Of a stretch of 7,655 nt of DNA, positions 1-6,101 are shown piece by piece (the first letter of the stretch is position 1; every line of letters begins with the position of its first letter). Both the position numbers and the translations under genes were made by a program. The stretch lies in NCBI GenBank assembly GCA_958415865.1, contig CATYZV010000078.1, positions 1 through 7,655 of the forward strand. The letters run 5' to 3'. The DNA is from an uncultured Selenomonadaceae bacterium. Lineage in GTDB: Bacteria; Bacillota; Negativicutes; Selenomonadales; Selenomonadaceae. Below the pieces are notes generated by a model, which ran no database searches, was not told where the DNA came from, and saw only the letters and a program-made list of their open reading frames with translations.

Positions 1-323
1 ATTCTATATGTGTAGCTTCTGTTCAAAATGTCATGGAAATCTTCGGCAATAAATGGGCTTTTCTAATACTAGAACAGCTGCATTTTGGCTCTATGCGCTT
101 TAACCAGCTGCAAAAATCACTGCATATAAATACAAAATCCCTATCCGACACGCTCAAGCATCTGGAAAAAAACGGCATCATCACGCGGACGGTCTTTCCT
201 ACAGTCCCCATAACAGTTAAATACTCACTGACAGAAAAAGGCAAAGCCTTTGACAGCGTGCTGGACGCGATGAAAAAATGGCGCAAAGACTGGTGCGCAA
301 ATTCTGAGGAACAGGTCTTATAA
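1..323 (+). CDS. HxlR-family winged-helix transcriptional regulator, 5' end cut by window edge
   Basis: The frame is open from the first complete codon (3-5) to the TAA at 321-323, so the gene starts before the window. The first ATG, at 33, falls right before the conserved G-x-K-W segment (EIFGNKW) and would delete the first helix, so it is unlikely to be the start. Family hallmarks visible: GNKWAFLILEQL, then RFNQLQKSL and SLSDTLKHLEKNGIITR (recognition helix and start of the wing), then YSLTEKGKAF, the usual wing and C-terminal helix of HxlR proteins. These are small dimeric DNA-binding proteins, some of which sense reactive electrophiles or oxidants through a cysteine near the N terminus. 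Here a Cys codon lies at 9-11, about two residues earlier than usual, so redox sensing is uncertain. Only three bases separate it from the MocR-type gene, suggesting a shared transcript. Its ligand and targets cannot be read from the sequence. Confidence 0.88.
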   Translation, partial: SICVASVQNVMEIFGNKWAFLILEQLHFGSMRFNQLQKSLHINTKSLSDTLKHLEKNGIITRTVFPTVPITVKYSLTEKGKAFDSVLDAMKKWRKDWCANSEEQVL

Positions 324-326
324 ACG

Positions 327-1784
327 ATGTCCGATACAGATTTAAATGATTTTTCTTCCATACAGCTGGATAAAAGTACCGCTGTGCCGCTCTATGCTCA
401 GCTCTACGATGGACTGTGCCGCATGGTGCGCGCCCATCAGCTTGCTCCGGGCCGCCGCCTGCCGCCGGTGCGCTCTCTCGCCGCTTATCTATCCATCAAC
501 CCCGGTACTGTTGTCAATGCTTACCGAGAGCTGGAGCAGAACAATTACATCTTCACGCGGCGCGGCAGCGGCAGCTACATTGCCGCCCAGCTCCCTGCAA
601 CCCCTGATGAACGCGAAGAAATGCAGATGAATCTGCCGCTCGATTTGATTGACGATGTGCTGCCGTCAGAAAATCGAAAGCAGATGATAAACATGAGCAG
701 CATCTCACTCGATCCGGGCATTATCTCCATCGCTACATTTCAAAAAGCCATCAACTGCGTATTAGAGCGCGATGGCGGCTATGCTTTCAGCTACCAAGAA
801 AGCCAAGGATTTTATCCGCTGCGTGAATCCATTACCAAAGAACTTGCCGGCAAGAAAATCCATATCTCACCGAGCAATGTTCAGATAATATCCGGCGCAC
901 AGCAAGGCATTGATATCGCGGCACGTGCCCTGCTGCAGCGCGGCGACACCGTCTTCATGGAAAATCCGACTTATCCCGGTGCGGTTGCAGCTTTTCGCGC
1001 CTGCGGTGCCAAGATAATAGACATTGCACTGAACAAAGAAGGTATTGAGCTTGACGACCTCGAAATTAAATTAAAGCAGTTCCGCCCGAAACTCATCTAC
1101 GTCATGCCCAACATTCAGAATCCCACCGGCATTTCCTATAGCCGCAATGCCTGCCGCCGTTTAATGGGGCTGGCTCGCTATTATAATGCCTATATAATAG
1201 AAGACGATTATATCAGTGCACTTCACTACGGGAAATCAAATCCCGTGCCGCTCAAATCGTACGACAGCGACAGCCGTGTCATCTACATCCGCAGCCTGTC
1301 CAAGCTGTTCATGCCGGGGCTGCGTCTCGCCTACATGATAACACCTGACAAACTATACCAGCAGATGCTCAACGTGAAGAACATCTCTGACATCGCTACA
1401 TCCGGGCTGACTCAAAGGGTGTTTGACTACTATCTGCGCACAGGGCTTTGGCACAATCATTTAGCTGCTATAACTGCTGTATGCCGCACGCGCTTTGATT
1501 TTGCCGTCAAGATGAGCCGGAAGCACTTTCCCCCTGATATCATCTGGCGAAAACCTTCCGGCGGACTTTCTCTATGGCTGAAGCTGCCGCCGCGCCTTAA
1601 AATAATGCAGCTTACTGCTGCTGCTAAGAGCAAGGGGATTCTTCTTTGCAGCGGCACACCCTTCTTTCTCCGCCGTCCGGCAGCAGATTACATCCGCCTT
1701 AGTTTTGCCTCTTTAACCCCCGCACAGATACAGTCATCTCTACAGACATTAAGTGAACTCACCAAAGATCCGCAACCATACTGA
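327..1784 (+). CDS. MocR/PdxR-type regulator: GntR winged helix fused to a PLP-dependent aminotransferase-like domain
   Basis: This 485-residue protein has the standard MocR length and order. Residues about 18-86 form a GntR-type winged helix (PLYAQLYDGL, PGRRLPPVRSLA, TVVNAYRELE, RRGSGSYIA). After a linker, residues about 125-480 form a fold-type-I aminotransferase domain. PLP-binding features are present: NPTG at 265-268, the EDDY segment at 292-295 whose Asp pairs with the pyridine nitrogen, the Schiff-base lysine K326 in SLSKLFMPGLRLAY, and R458 in YIRLSFA, the usual carboxylate-binding Arg. Such proteins normally act as PLP- or amino-acid-responsive transcription factors rather than enzymes. 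Best-known members are PdxR (pyridoxal synthesis) and GabR (GABA use), but no pdxST or gab gene is beside it, so I do not assign either name. The ATG follows the HxlR stop by three bases and has only a weak ribosome site (GAGGAACAGG, 306-315), which suggests translational coupling. Confidence 0.93.
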   Translation: MSDTDLNDFSSIQLDKSTAVPLYAQLYDGLCRMVRAHQLAPGRRLPPVRSLAAYLSINPGTVVNAYRELEQNNYIFTRRGSGSYIAAQLPATPDEREEMQMNLPLDLIDDVLPSENRKQMINMSSISLDPGIISIATFQKAINCVLERDGGYAFSYQESQGFYPLRESITKELAGKKIHISPSNVQIISGAQQGIDIAARALLQRGDTVFMENPTYPGAVAAFRACGAKIIDIALNKEGIELDDLEIKLKQFRPKLIYVMPNIQNPTGISYSRNACRRLMGLARYYNAYIIEDDYISALHYGKSNPVPLKSYDSDSRVIYIRSLSKLFMPGLRLAYMITPDKLYQQMLNVKNISDIATSGLTQRVFDYYLRTGLWHNHLAAITAVCRTRFDFAVKMSRKHFPPDIIWRKPSGGLSLWLKLPPRLKIMQLTAAAKSKGILLCSGTPFFLRRPAADYIRLSFASLTPAQIQSSLQTLSELTKDPQPY

Positions 1785-1796
1785 ATACAACTGCAT

Positions 1797-1802
1797 AGGA
1801 GG
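1797..1802 (+). promoter_or_regulatory. Shine-Dalgarno site fixing the Gfo/Idh start at 1810
   Basis: A perfect AGGAGG sits seven bases before the ATG at 1810. It selects that start over the in-frame GTG at 1753, which lies inside the preceding gene, lacks such a site and would add 19 residues ahead of the Rossmann strand. Confidence 0.85.
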
Positions 1803-1809
1803 AATTATC

Positions 1810-2808
1810 ATGAACATCGGTATAGCCGGAAACGGCAAAATAGTAGCAGAAATGCTCAGCGTCGTCAAAAATATCAGCAGCATAAACATATCTGCTATCT
1901 GCGTCCGCCCGCAGAGCGAAGCAAAAGGCAAAGCTATTGCAAAGGCGCATAATATTCCAAAAGTCTATACGGATTATCCGCAGATGCTCTCTGATGATAC
2001 CGTTGATTTCATTTATGTAGCAGTTCCCAATAGACATCATTACACCTATGCTAAGCAGGCACTTGAAGCAGGCAAAAATGTCATTTGTGAAAAACCCTTC
2101 ACTGTAAATGCTGCTGAAACTGAAGAATTAATCACCCTAGCTAAGAATAAGCATTTGTTCTTATTTGAAGCTATCACCATCTTATACGCCCCCAATTTTA
2201 TATATCTAAAAGAAATACTCTCCTCATCCGGCCACCGCTTAAACATCGGCAAACTGCGCTACGTCCATGCCAATTATCCTCAATATTCCAGCCGCTACGA
2301 CAGATACCTTCGCCATGATGTCGCCCCTGCCTTTGACCCCCATGCAGCAGGCGGAGCCCTTTACGACCTCAATGTCTACAATCTCCACTTCATAATCGGG
2401 CTGTTCGGCGAACCTAAAGATATAACGTACCGTGCCAACTTTGGCTTCAACGGCATCGACACTTCCGGCACGGCACTTTTAAACTACGACGGCTTTACAG
2501 CTGTATGCTCTGCGGCAAAAGATTCCGACGGCATCAGCGGCATCACTTTCCAAGGTGAACGAGGCACTATCGAATTGCTCAGTCCGCCCAATGCCTGCGG
2601 ACTGCTTCGAGTCTCACAGAAAAACAAAACACCTCTGCTGACAAGCCATCAGACACCCGGACACCGCATGATAGACGAATTTACTGCTTTTGCCAAATTA
2701 TTTCAGGATAAAGACTACGATACATGCTATGCCAATCTATCACATTCACTCCTAGTGATGCAGGCATTGGAAAAAGCGCGCCTAAACAGCGGTCTTTCGT
2801 TTAACTAA
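1810..2808 (+). CDS. Gfo/Idh/MocA-family NAD(P)-dependent oxidoreductase
   Basis: The 332-residue protein matches the usual family length of about 330-350. The N-terminal Rossmann fold starts at residue 2 with NIGIAGNGKI (glycine motif around G7-x-G9), followed by FIYVAVPNRHHYTYAKQAL at 68-86. The family signature CEKPFTVN at 93-100 supplies the catalytic lysine K95. The C-terminal alpha/beta domain carries AAGGALYDLNVYNLH at 179-193, matching the family's GG-x-L-x-D-x-x-x-Y motif, with D186, Y190 and H193 as probable substrate or proton-transfer residues. Members oxidise or reduce sugars, inositols, related polyols or dihydrodiols using bound NAD(P); the substrate cannot be told here. It lies 25 bases after the MocR-type gene on the same strand, so it is probably co-transcribed and may be part of the same regulatory unit, although family members are common and adjacency alone does not prove it. 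No clear terminator hairpin follows it. Confidence 0.92.
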   Translation: MNIGIAGNGKIVAEMLSVVKNISSINISAICVRPQSEAKGKAIAKAHNIPKVYTDYPQMLSDDTVDFIYVAVPNRHHYTYAKQALEAGKNVICEKPFTVNAAETEELITLAKNKHLFLFEAITILYAPNFIYLKEILSSSGHRLNIGKLRYVHANYPQYSSRYDRYLRHDVAPAFDPHAAGGALYDLNVYNLHFIIGLFGEPKDITYRANFGFNGIDTSGTALLNYDGFTAVCSAAKDSDGISGITFQGERGTIELLSPPNACGLLRVSQKNKTPLLTSHQTPGHRMIDEFTAFAKLFQDKDYDTCYANLSHSLLVMQALEKARLNSGLSFN

Positions 2809-2834
2809 TTTACGATAGCGGCAATTTTTTAGTC

Positions 2835-2863
2835 TTTCAAGCGGAAGTCATTTGTGGTAAAAT
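2835..2863 (+). promoter_or_regulatory. Probable extended -10 promoter for the HAD-PHP gene pair
   Basis: The -10 is TAAAAT at 2858-2863, preceded by TGG (2855-2857), which makes an extended -10. Seventeen bases upstream is only a weak -35, TTTCAA (2835-2840, 3 of 6 consensus bases). Transcription would start near 2870, giving a leader of about 60 bases. The call rests on sequence match alone. Confidence 0.5.
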
Positions 2864-2896
2864 TTCCTTGTAATGCAAGCAATATACATCAAAAAA

Positions 2897-2914
2897 CTGT
2901 GAGATAAATCGCAG
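2897..2914 (+). promoter_or_regulatory. Small leader hairpin just before the HAD ribosome site
   Basis: CTGTGA (2897-2902) pairs with TCGCAG (2909-2914) through six pairs, one of them G-U, around a GATAAA loop. It ends three bases before the AAGGAG ribosome site of the HAD gene, so it could influence translation or mRNA stability. A stem this short can arise by chance. Confidence 0.25.
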
Positions 2915-2931
2915 CCAAAGGAGATCTGGCG

Positions 2932-3729
2932 ATGATAAAATGGATTATTTCTGATATGGACGGAACCCTCTTGATAGACCACAACCGCCTGCCTGATGAC
3001 TTCGATGAAGTCATGGCTATGCTCAAGCAGCGCGGCATCATGTTTTCACCAGCAAGCGGCAGACAGTATCAGGCACTTGAAGATCAATTTGCTAAATACA
3101 AAGATGAGCTGCTGTTCATCTCTGAAAACGGCACTTACGTCTGTCAGCACGGCAAAGAATTATTTTCTTCCGTACTGCCTCAGTCAGCCGTTGACTATAT
3201 CCTAAGCCAAATGTACAGATGGCCGGACATTTCCATCGTCCTAAGCGGCAAGCACGGCGGCTATGTAACTTCTGACGATCCCGTATTCCACAGGGAAATG
3301 GACCTTTATTACACACATTACAAAATGGTAAAGAATTTTTCGGAAATCAACGATGAAATCATAAAAATTGCCATCTGCGACAGCCATCAGCGCGATATAC
3401 GCCGCCGCGTCTACGATGTATTAAAGCCGAAATGCACTGAAGCACAGGTAGTTTTGAGCAATGAGCTATGGGTCGATATAGTACCGCTCGGTGCCAGCAA
3501 GGGCACAGCAATACGCCAGCTGCAAAAGACACTCGGCATAAAGCCGGAAGAATGCGCTGCCTTCGGCGATTATCTCAACGACAAAGAAATGCTCGAATCC
3601 GTCTACTACAGCTACGCTATGGGCGACGCTATCGACGAAATCAAGCAGACGGCACGTTTTATCACTGCGCCGCACGACCAAAATGCCGTGATGAACACAA
3701 TCCGCCAGCTGCTCTCTGAAAACAAATAA
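2932..3729 (+). CDS. Cof-type (IIB) HAD-superfamily phosphatase
   Basis: The 265-residue length is typical of Cof/YbiV/YwpJ-like HAD phosphatases. All four HAD motifs are present: motif I DMDGTLL with nucleophile D8 and general acid D10; motif II SPASGRQY with S42; motif III lysine K190 in GASKGTAI; and motif IV FGDYLNDKEM with D213 and D217 for Mg2+. The roughly 100-residue insert between motifs II and III, including ISENGTYV at 63-70, is the type IIB cap that sets substrate choice. Family members are cytoplasmic Mg2+-dependent phosphatases acting on sugar phosphates, nucleotide-like cofactors or PLP, with broad and overlapping specificity, so no substrate is assigned. AAGGAG at 2918-2923 lies eight bases before the ATG, giving a secure start. 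The PHP gene follows at a short distance on the same strand, so two phosphoester hydrolases are probably co-transcribed. Confidence 0.94.
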   Translation: MIKWIISDMDGTLLIDHNRLPDDFDEVMAMLKQRGIMFSPASGRQYQALEDQFAKYKDELLFISENGTYVCQHGKELFSSVLPQSAVDYILSQMYRWPDISIVLSGKHGGYVTSDDPVFHREMDLYYTHYKMVKNFSEINDEIIKIAICDSHQRDIRRRVYDVLKPKCTEAQVVLSNELWVDIVPLGASKGTAIRQLQKTLGIKPEECAAFGDYLNDKEMLESVYYSYAMGDAIDEIKQTARFITAPHDQNAVMNTIRQLLSENK

Positions 3730-3769
3730 AATCATTTATGCTATATATAATAGAAAGAAGATGCCTATT

Positions 3770-4621
3770 ATGAAACTCGATTACCATATGCACTTTGAAT
3801 ACGGCTCTTATGACGAAAACTGGGTCAAGGGCTTTTTCGATGCCGCCAAAAAGCGCGGTCTTTACGAAATAGGCATCTCCGAGCACAGCCATACTTTCCC
3901 CGAATTCAAAGATCTCTATTATCAAGACCTAATACTCGACGATTCCTTCGTCGGCAAATTCCAGCAGACATGGCTGAAGACAAATAAGTTCAAGTACACC
4001 ATCGACGATTACTTCAACTTCATAGCCAAGCTAAGAAAACTCGGCTACAGAGTAAAAATCGGCATGGAAGTCTGCAACTTTCAAGACCAAGAAGCCGTCC
4101 GCGGAATCCTCGCTCCGTATAAATTCGACTACTTGATAGGCTCAGTGCATTTCCTGCACGGCTGGGGCTATGATGCCTCCAAAATAAAAGCTGAATGGGA
4201 TGCCCATCCGCTAGAAGAAATCTACGACTGGTACGCCACGGAAGTGGAAAAGCTCTGCGCCTCCGGCATTTACGATGTACTCGGACATCCGTTCAACATC
4301 CGCCTGTTCAAATACCTGCCTGATTTTGATGTAATGCCCTACCTTGTGCGCGTCGCTGAAGCACTGAAAAAAGCAAATATGGCCGTTGACATCAATACCG
4401 GCACCTTATACCGCTATCCCATACAGGAAATTTCACCGTATCCTGATTTCATGAAGATAGCTGCTCAGTACAAGCTGCCCATTATCACCTCATCCGATGC
4501 CCATCAGCCGGAACACTGCGGCAACTACATCGACGAAGCCATCGCCTACGCAAAATCATTCGGCTATACTGAAAGCCTGATGTTTGACCAGCGCAAAGCC
4601 ACGCCTGTACCGCTCGGCTGA
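3770..4621 (+). CDS. PHP-domain phosphoesterase, histidinol-phosphatase (HisJ/HisK) type
   Basis: Numbering from the ATG at 3770 (283 residues), the metal-binding residues of the PHP fold appear in order: H6 and H8 in MKLDYHMHFEYGS, E38, H39 and H41 in SEHSHTF, E100 in GMEVCNF, H127 in GSVHFLHGWGYD, H173 in VLGHPFNIRLF, and D243 and H245 in SSDAH. These form the trinuclear metal site of PHP phosphoesterases. Length and the GSVHF/GHP/SSDAH pattern match histidinol-phosphate phosphatase-like members, which carry out the penultimate step of histidine synthesis. No his gene is nearby, so the true substrate may be another phosphomonoester. An in-frame ATG at 3761 would add three residues, but it directly abuts the purine-rich AAAGAAG (3754-3760), leaving no spacer. 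The 3770 start gives about nine bases of spacing and begins, as relatives do, at the first metal-binding strand. The preceding HAD gene ends 40 bases upstream. Confidence 0.9.
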   Translation: MKLDYHMHFEYGSYDENWVKGFFDAAKKRGLYEIGISEHSHTFPEFKDLYYQDLILDDSFVGKFQQTWLKTNKFKYTIDDYFNFIAKLRKLGYRVKIGMEVCNFQDQEAVRGILAPYKFDYLIGSVHFLHGWGYDASKIKAEWDAHPLEEIYDWYATEVEKLCASGIYDVLGHPFNIRLFKYLPDFDVMPYLVRVAEALKKANMAVDINTGTLYRYPIQEISPYPDFMKIAAQYKLPIITSSDAHQPEHCGNYIDEAIAYAKSFGYTESLMFDQRKATPVPLG

Positions 4622-4635
4622 AAAATATAGGAAAC

Positions 4636-4686
4636 AAAAAAAGGATTAGCTATAAAGCAATTGCTCAAATAGCTAATCCTTTTTTT
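4636..4686. terminator. Bidirectional intrinsic terminator between convergent transcripts
   Basis: A perfect 18-bp inverted repeat (4636-4653 with 4669-4686) encloses a 15-base loop. The inner part is a GC-containing stem (GGATTAGCTAT) and the outer part is A7 paired with T7, so either strand produces a hairpin followed by a U tract. The loop itself holds the palindrome AGCAATTGCT (4656-4665). It lies 14 bases after the PHP stop and downstream of the leftward znuA transcript, so it can end both. Confidence 0.93.
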
Positions 4687-4718
4687 AGTCTTAGGAGGGG
4701 AAAAGTGTATTTATCAAT

Positions 4719-4763
4719 AAGATAAAGGCTTATCGCATCTTCTGTAGATGAGAACTTTATCTT
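4719..4763. repeat. Imperfect nested inverted repeat in the convergent gap
   Basis: AAGATAAAG (4719-4727) is the exact reverse complement of CTTTATCTT (4755-4763). Within the 27-base interior a second stem, CATCT/AGATG (4736-4740 with 4746-4750), encloses a five-base loop. The RNA from the leftward strand would form a stem with a smaller hairpin on top, in the 3' untranslated part of the znuA transcript. No U tract follows on either strand, so it does not look like a terminator. Role unknown; it could protect the mRNA 3' end. The rest of 4687-4787 shows nothing I can support. Confidence 0.45.
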
Positions 4764-4787
4764 TACTGCCAGATGAATTTTTAAGCC

Positions 4788-5045
4788 CTACTTCTTTTTT
4801 AAGGCTTTAGCCAATTCCCATTTCAATGCGTCCAAATGAGGGGAATTCTTATCTGCATCTAAATCAATGTGTATTACACTGTGGGAATCAGCTTTGTTAT
4901 CGGCATAAGCACCGCACAAATAAGCTTTTTTTATGCGATATTTTCTCAAAATCAAATCGACGATGTACTCTATCTGATTGATGGAATATACCTTATCGAC
5001 AGGTTTTATGCCATATTTTTTCTTGAACAGATTAAAATCAAACAT
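4788..5045 (-). CDS. Small degenerate nucleotidyltransferase-fold (MNT-like) protein
   Basis: The 85-residue protein resembles the front half of minimal nucleotidyltransferase domains. YSINQIEYIVDLILRKYRIKKAYL (20-43) looks like the leading helix and strand, followed by CGAYADNKADSHSVIHIDLDAD (44-65), which aligns with the family pattern G-S-x-A-R-G-E-A-x-x-x-S-D-I-D. Key residues are changed: the Ser after the Gly is Ala (A46), and the two metal-binding Asp positions align with V57 and H59. The protein ends at ALKKK, before the strand that carries the third carboxylate in active enzymes. I therefore infer that it is not an active nucleotidyltransferase; it may be a binding protein or a decaying gene. 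No HEPN partner is adjacent. An upstream ATG at 5066 overlaps the znuA stop by one base (TAATG) but has no ribosome site, whereas the ATG at 5045 has one. The gene follows znuA directly and probably shares its transcript. Confidence 0.7.
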   Translation of the reverse strand: MFDFNLFKKKYGIKPVDKVYSINQIEYIVDLILRKYRIKKAYLCGAYADNKADSHSVIHIDLDADKNSPHLDALKWELAKALKKK

Positions 5046-5052
5046 TTGGGAT

Positions 5053-5060
5053 TCCTCTTT
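5053..5060 (-). promoter_or_regulatory. Ribosome site selecting the start at 5045
   Basis: On the minus strand AAAGAGGA lies here, with GAGG at 5057-5054 eight bases before the ATG at 5045. The alternative ATG at 5066 has no purine-rich site ahead of it inside znuA, so the shorter protein is preferred. Confidence 0.65.
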
Positions 5061-5065
5061 TAGCA

Positions 5066-5998
5066 TTACTGCAGGCTGGCGTAAATCTTATCCAGATTGC
5101 TCTTCATTCTGTCGAGGTAAGACATATTGTCTTCAGCACCTTCAATGGTGTATATGGTTTCTACTTTAGCACCGACTTCATTGGCAAGCGTCTGCGATAT
5201 TTCAGGGCTTACCATTTCTTCAGCAAAGATGGTTTTTACATTGTGTGCCTTACAGTAGTCGATGAGCTTTGTCATCTGCTGCGCTGTCGGTTCACCTTCT
5301 GCAAAAGTATCTTCTACGCTGTTCTGCGTAAGGCCGAAGTCGCGGCAGAAGTAGCCGAATGCCGCATGACCTGTAACGAAGTCCTTGCGCGGTGCCGACT
5401 GGAATTTCTTATTATATTCATTGAACAGATCATCGAGCTGCTTTACATACGCATCACAGTTCTTTTCATAATAATCTTTGTTGGCAGGGTCTGCCTTTAC
5501 GAGAGCATCTTTTATATTTTTGACTTCCACTTCAGCACCTTTGAGGCTGAGCCATACGTGCGGATCGTACTGACCGTGTTCAGCGGCTTCTTCCGGGTCA
5601 TCATTTTTTAACGGTTCTACGCCCTTAGCTGCTTCCACCGTGATGAGCTTATCATTTTTAACGGAAGAAGCTGCTTTTTCAGCCCACGATTCCATACCGT
5701 TGCCATTGTAGACGAAGACCTGTGCTTTTTCCAGCTGCTGCAGATCCTGTGCTTTCGGTTCAAAATCATGCGGTTCTACACCGTCAGGAATGATCGTATG
5801 AACTTCTACCTTGTCGCCGCCGACAGCCTGCGCAAATTCCTTCATCGCATTGAAGCTGACTACTACATTGACTTTGTCCGCTACGGGTGCCGCATCAGAC
5901 GAAGCTGCTTTTTCGCTCGAATCCGTCTGACCGCCGCAGCCGGCTATAGCCACGATAGCAAACAATGTACAAAACAGTACAATCAATTTTCTTACCAT
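5066..5998 (-). CDS. znuA: Zinc-type ABC transporter substrate-binding lipoprotein (ZnuA/AdcA family)
   Basis: The 310-residue protein begins with a lipoprotein signal: basic MVRK, a hydrophobic stretch at 5-19, and the lipobox IAGC with C21 to be lipidated. A Ser/Ala-rich linker (22-40) follows, then the cluster A-I metal-binding fold. Probable metal ligands are H77 in VEPHDFEP, H147 in DPHVWLS, H211 in TGHAAFGYF, and E286 in TIEG near the C terminus. Three His plus one carboxylate of the Glu type favours zinc over manganese. The loop between the first two ligands (about 124-145) is short and acidic rather than the long His-rich loop of some ZnuA proteins. The protein would hold extracytoplasmic zinc and pass it to an ABC permease, but no permease or ATPase gene adjoins it here. 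The start is secure: GGAGGT (6010-6005) sits six bases before the ATG. Upstream operator-like repeats suggest zinc-dependent repression. Confidence 0.92.
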   Translation of the reverse strand: MVRKLIVLFCTLFAIVAIAGCGGQTDSSEKAASSDAAPVADKVNVVVSFNAMKEFAQAVGGDKVEVHTIIPDGVEPHDFEPKAQDLQQLEKAQVFVYNGNGMESWAEKAASSVKNDKLITVEAAKGVEPLKNDDPEEAAEHGQYDPHVWLSLKGAEVEVKNIKDALVKADPANKDYYEKNCDAYVKQLDDLFNEYNKKFQSAPRKDFVTGHAAFGYFCRDFGLTQNSVEDTFAEGEPTAQQMTKLIDYCKAHNVKTIFAEEMVSPEISQTLANEVGAKVETIYTIEGAEDNMSYLDRMKSNLDKIYASLQ

Positions 5999-6037
5999 TA
6001 TAATACCTCCGGTTTCTAACTATACCCTATGGGCTAT

Positions 6038-6054
6038 ATGCAAATTATTCGCAT
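6038..6054. promoter_or_regulatory. Putative Zur-like operator, box 1 (promoter-distal, in the leader)
   Basis: ATGCAAATTATTCGCAT is an 8-1-8 inverted repeat with one mismatched pair (A6042 against C6050), centred on T6046. Its core, 6039-6053, has the 7-1-7 layout bound by Fur/Zur/PerR proteins. It lies about 12-28 bases downstream of the predicted znuA transcription start. Box 2 matches it at 15 of 17 bases. Assignment to Zur is inferred from the zinc-binding product of the gene. Confidence 0.6.
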
Positions 6055-6072
6055 CTGCACTAAACGTCTATT

Positions 6073-6101
6073 ATAATAATCCATAAATATCAATTTGTCA
6101 A
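6073..6101 (-). promoter_or_regulatory. znuA promoter
   Basis: Read leftwards, a consensus -35 TTGACA (6101-6096) is followed by a 17-base spacer and the -10 TATTAT (6078-6073, 5 of 6 consensus). Transcription would start near 6066, giving a leader of about 67 bases. The -35 directly abuts operator-like box 2 and box 1 lies in the early leader, so the promoter is bracketed. A perfect TATAAT at 6075-6070 overlaps the -10 but would need a 20-base spacer. Confidence 0.75.

Noticed and set aside
1753..1809. GTG start at 1753 for the Gfo/Idh gene, adding 19 residues
   Set aside because: It lies inside the preceding gene without a ribosome site, while AGGAGG stands seven bases before ATG 1810, directly ahead of the Rossmann strand.
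3746..3751. TATAAT between the HAD and PHP genes as a promoter
   Set aside because: The -35 position 17 bases upstream (CAAATA) does not match, and the predicted start would fall only a few bases before the gene. The run of TATATATAAT is explained by AT-richness.
4691..4723. AGGAGGGG followed by GTG as a tiny plus-strand gene
   Set aside because: The frame closes after six codons, and it lies just past a strong terminator with no promoter seen.
4788..4800. A-AAA-AAG slippery heptamer in frame at the 3' end of the small protein gene, six bases before the stop, as a programmed -1 frameshift site
   Set aside because: The nearest hairpin begins 32 bases after the heptamer, too far for a typical stimulator. 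The -1 frame adds 26 residues that do not restore the missing nucleotidyltransferase strand. Lysine-rich C termini often contain such runs.
5243..5611. 122-codon plus-strand frame opposite znuA, and similar frames opposite ilvA
   Set aside because: They are antisense to strongly supported genes, show no family resemblance and have no convincing ribosome site.
6070..6075. Perfect TATAAT (minus strand) as the znuA -10
   Set aside because: It would lie 20 bases from the TTGACA element; the overlapping TATTAT gives the optimal 17-base spacer.
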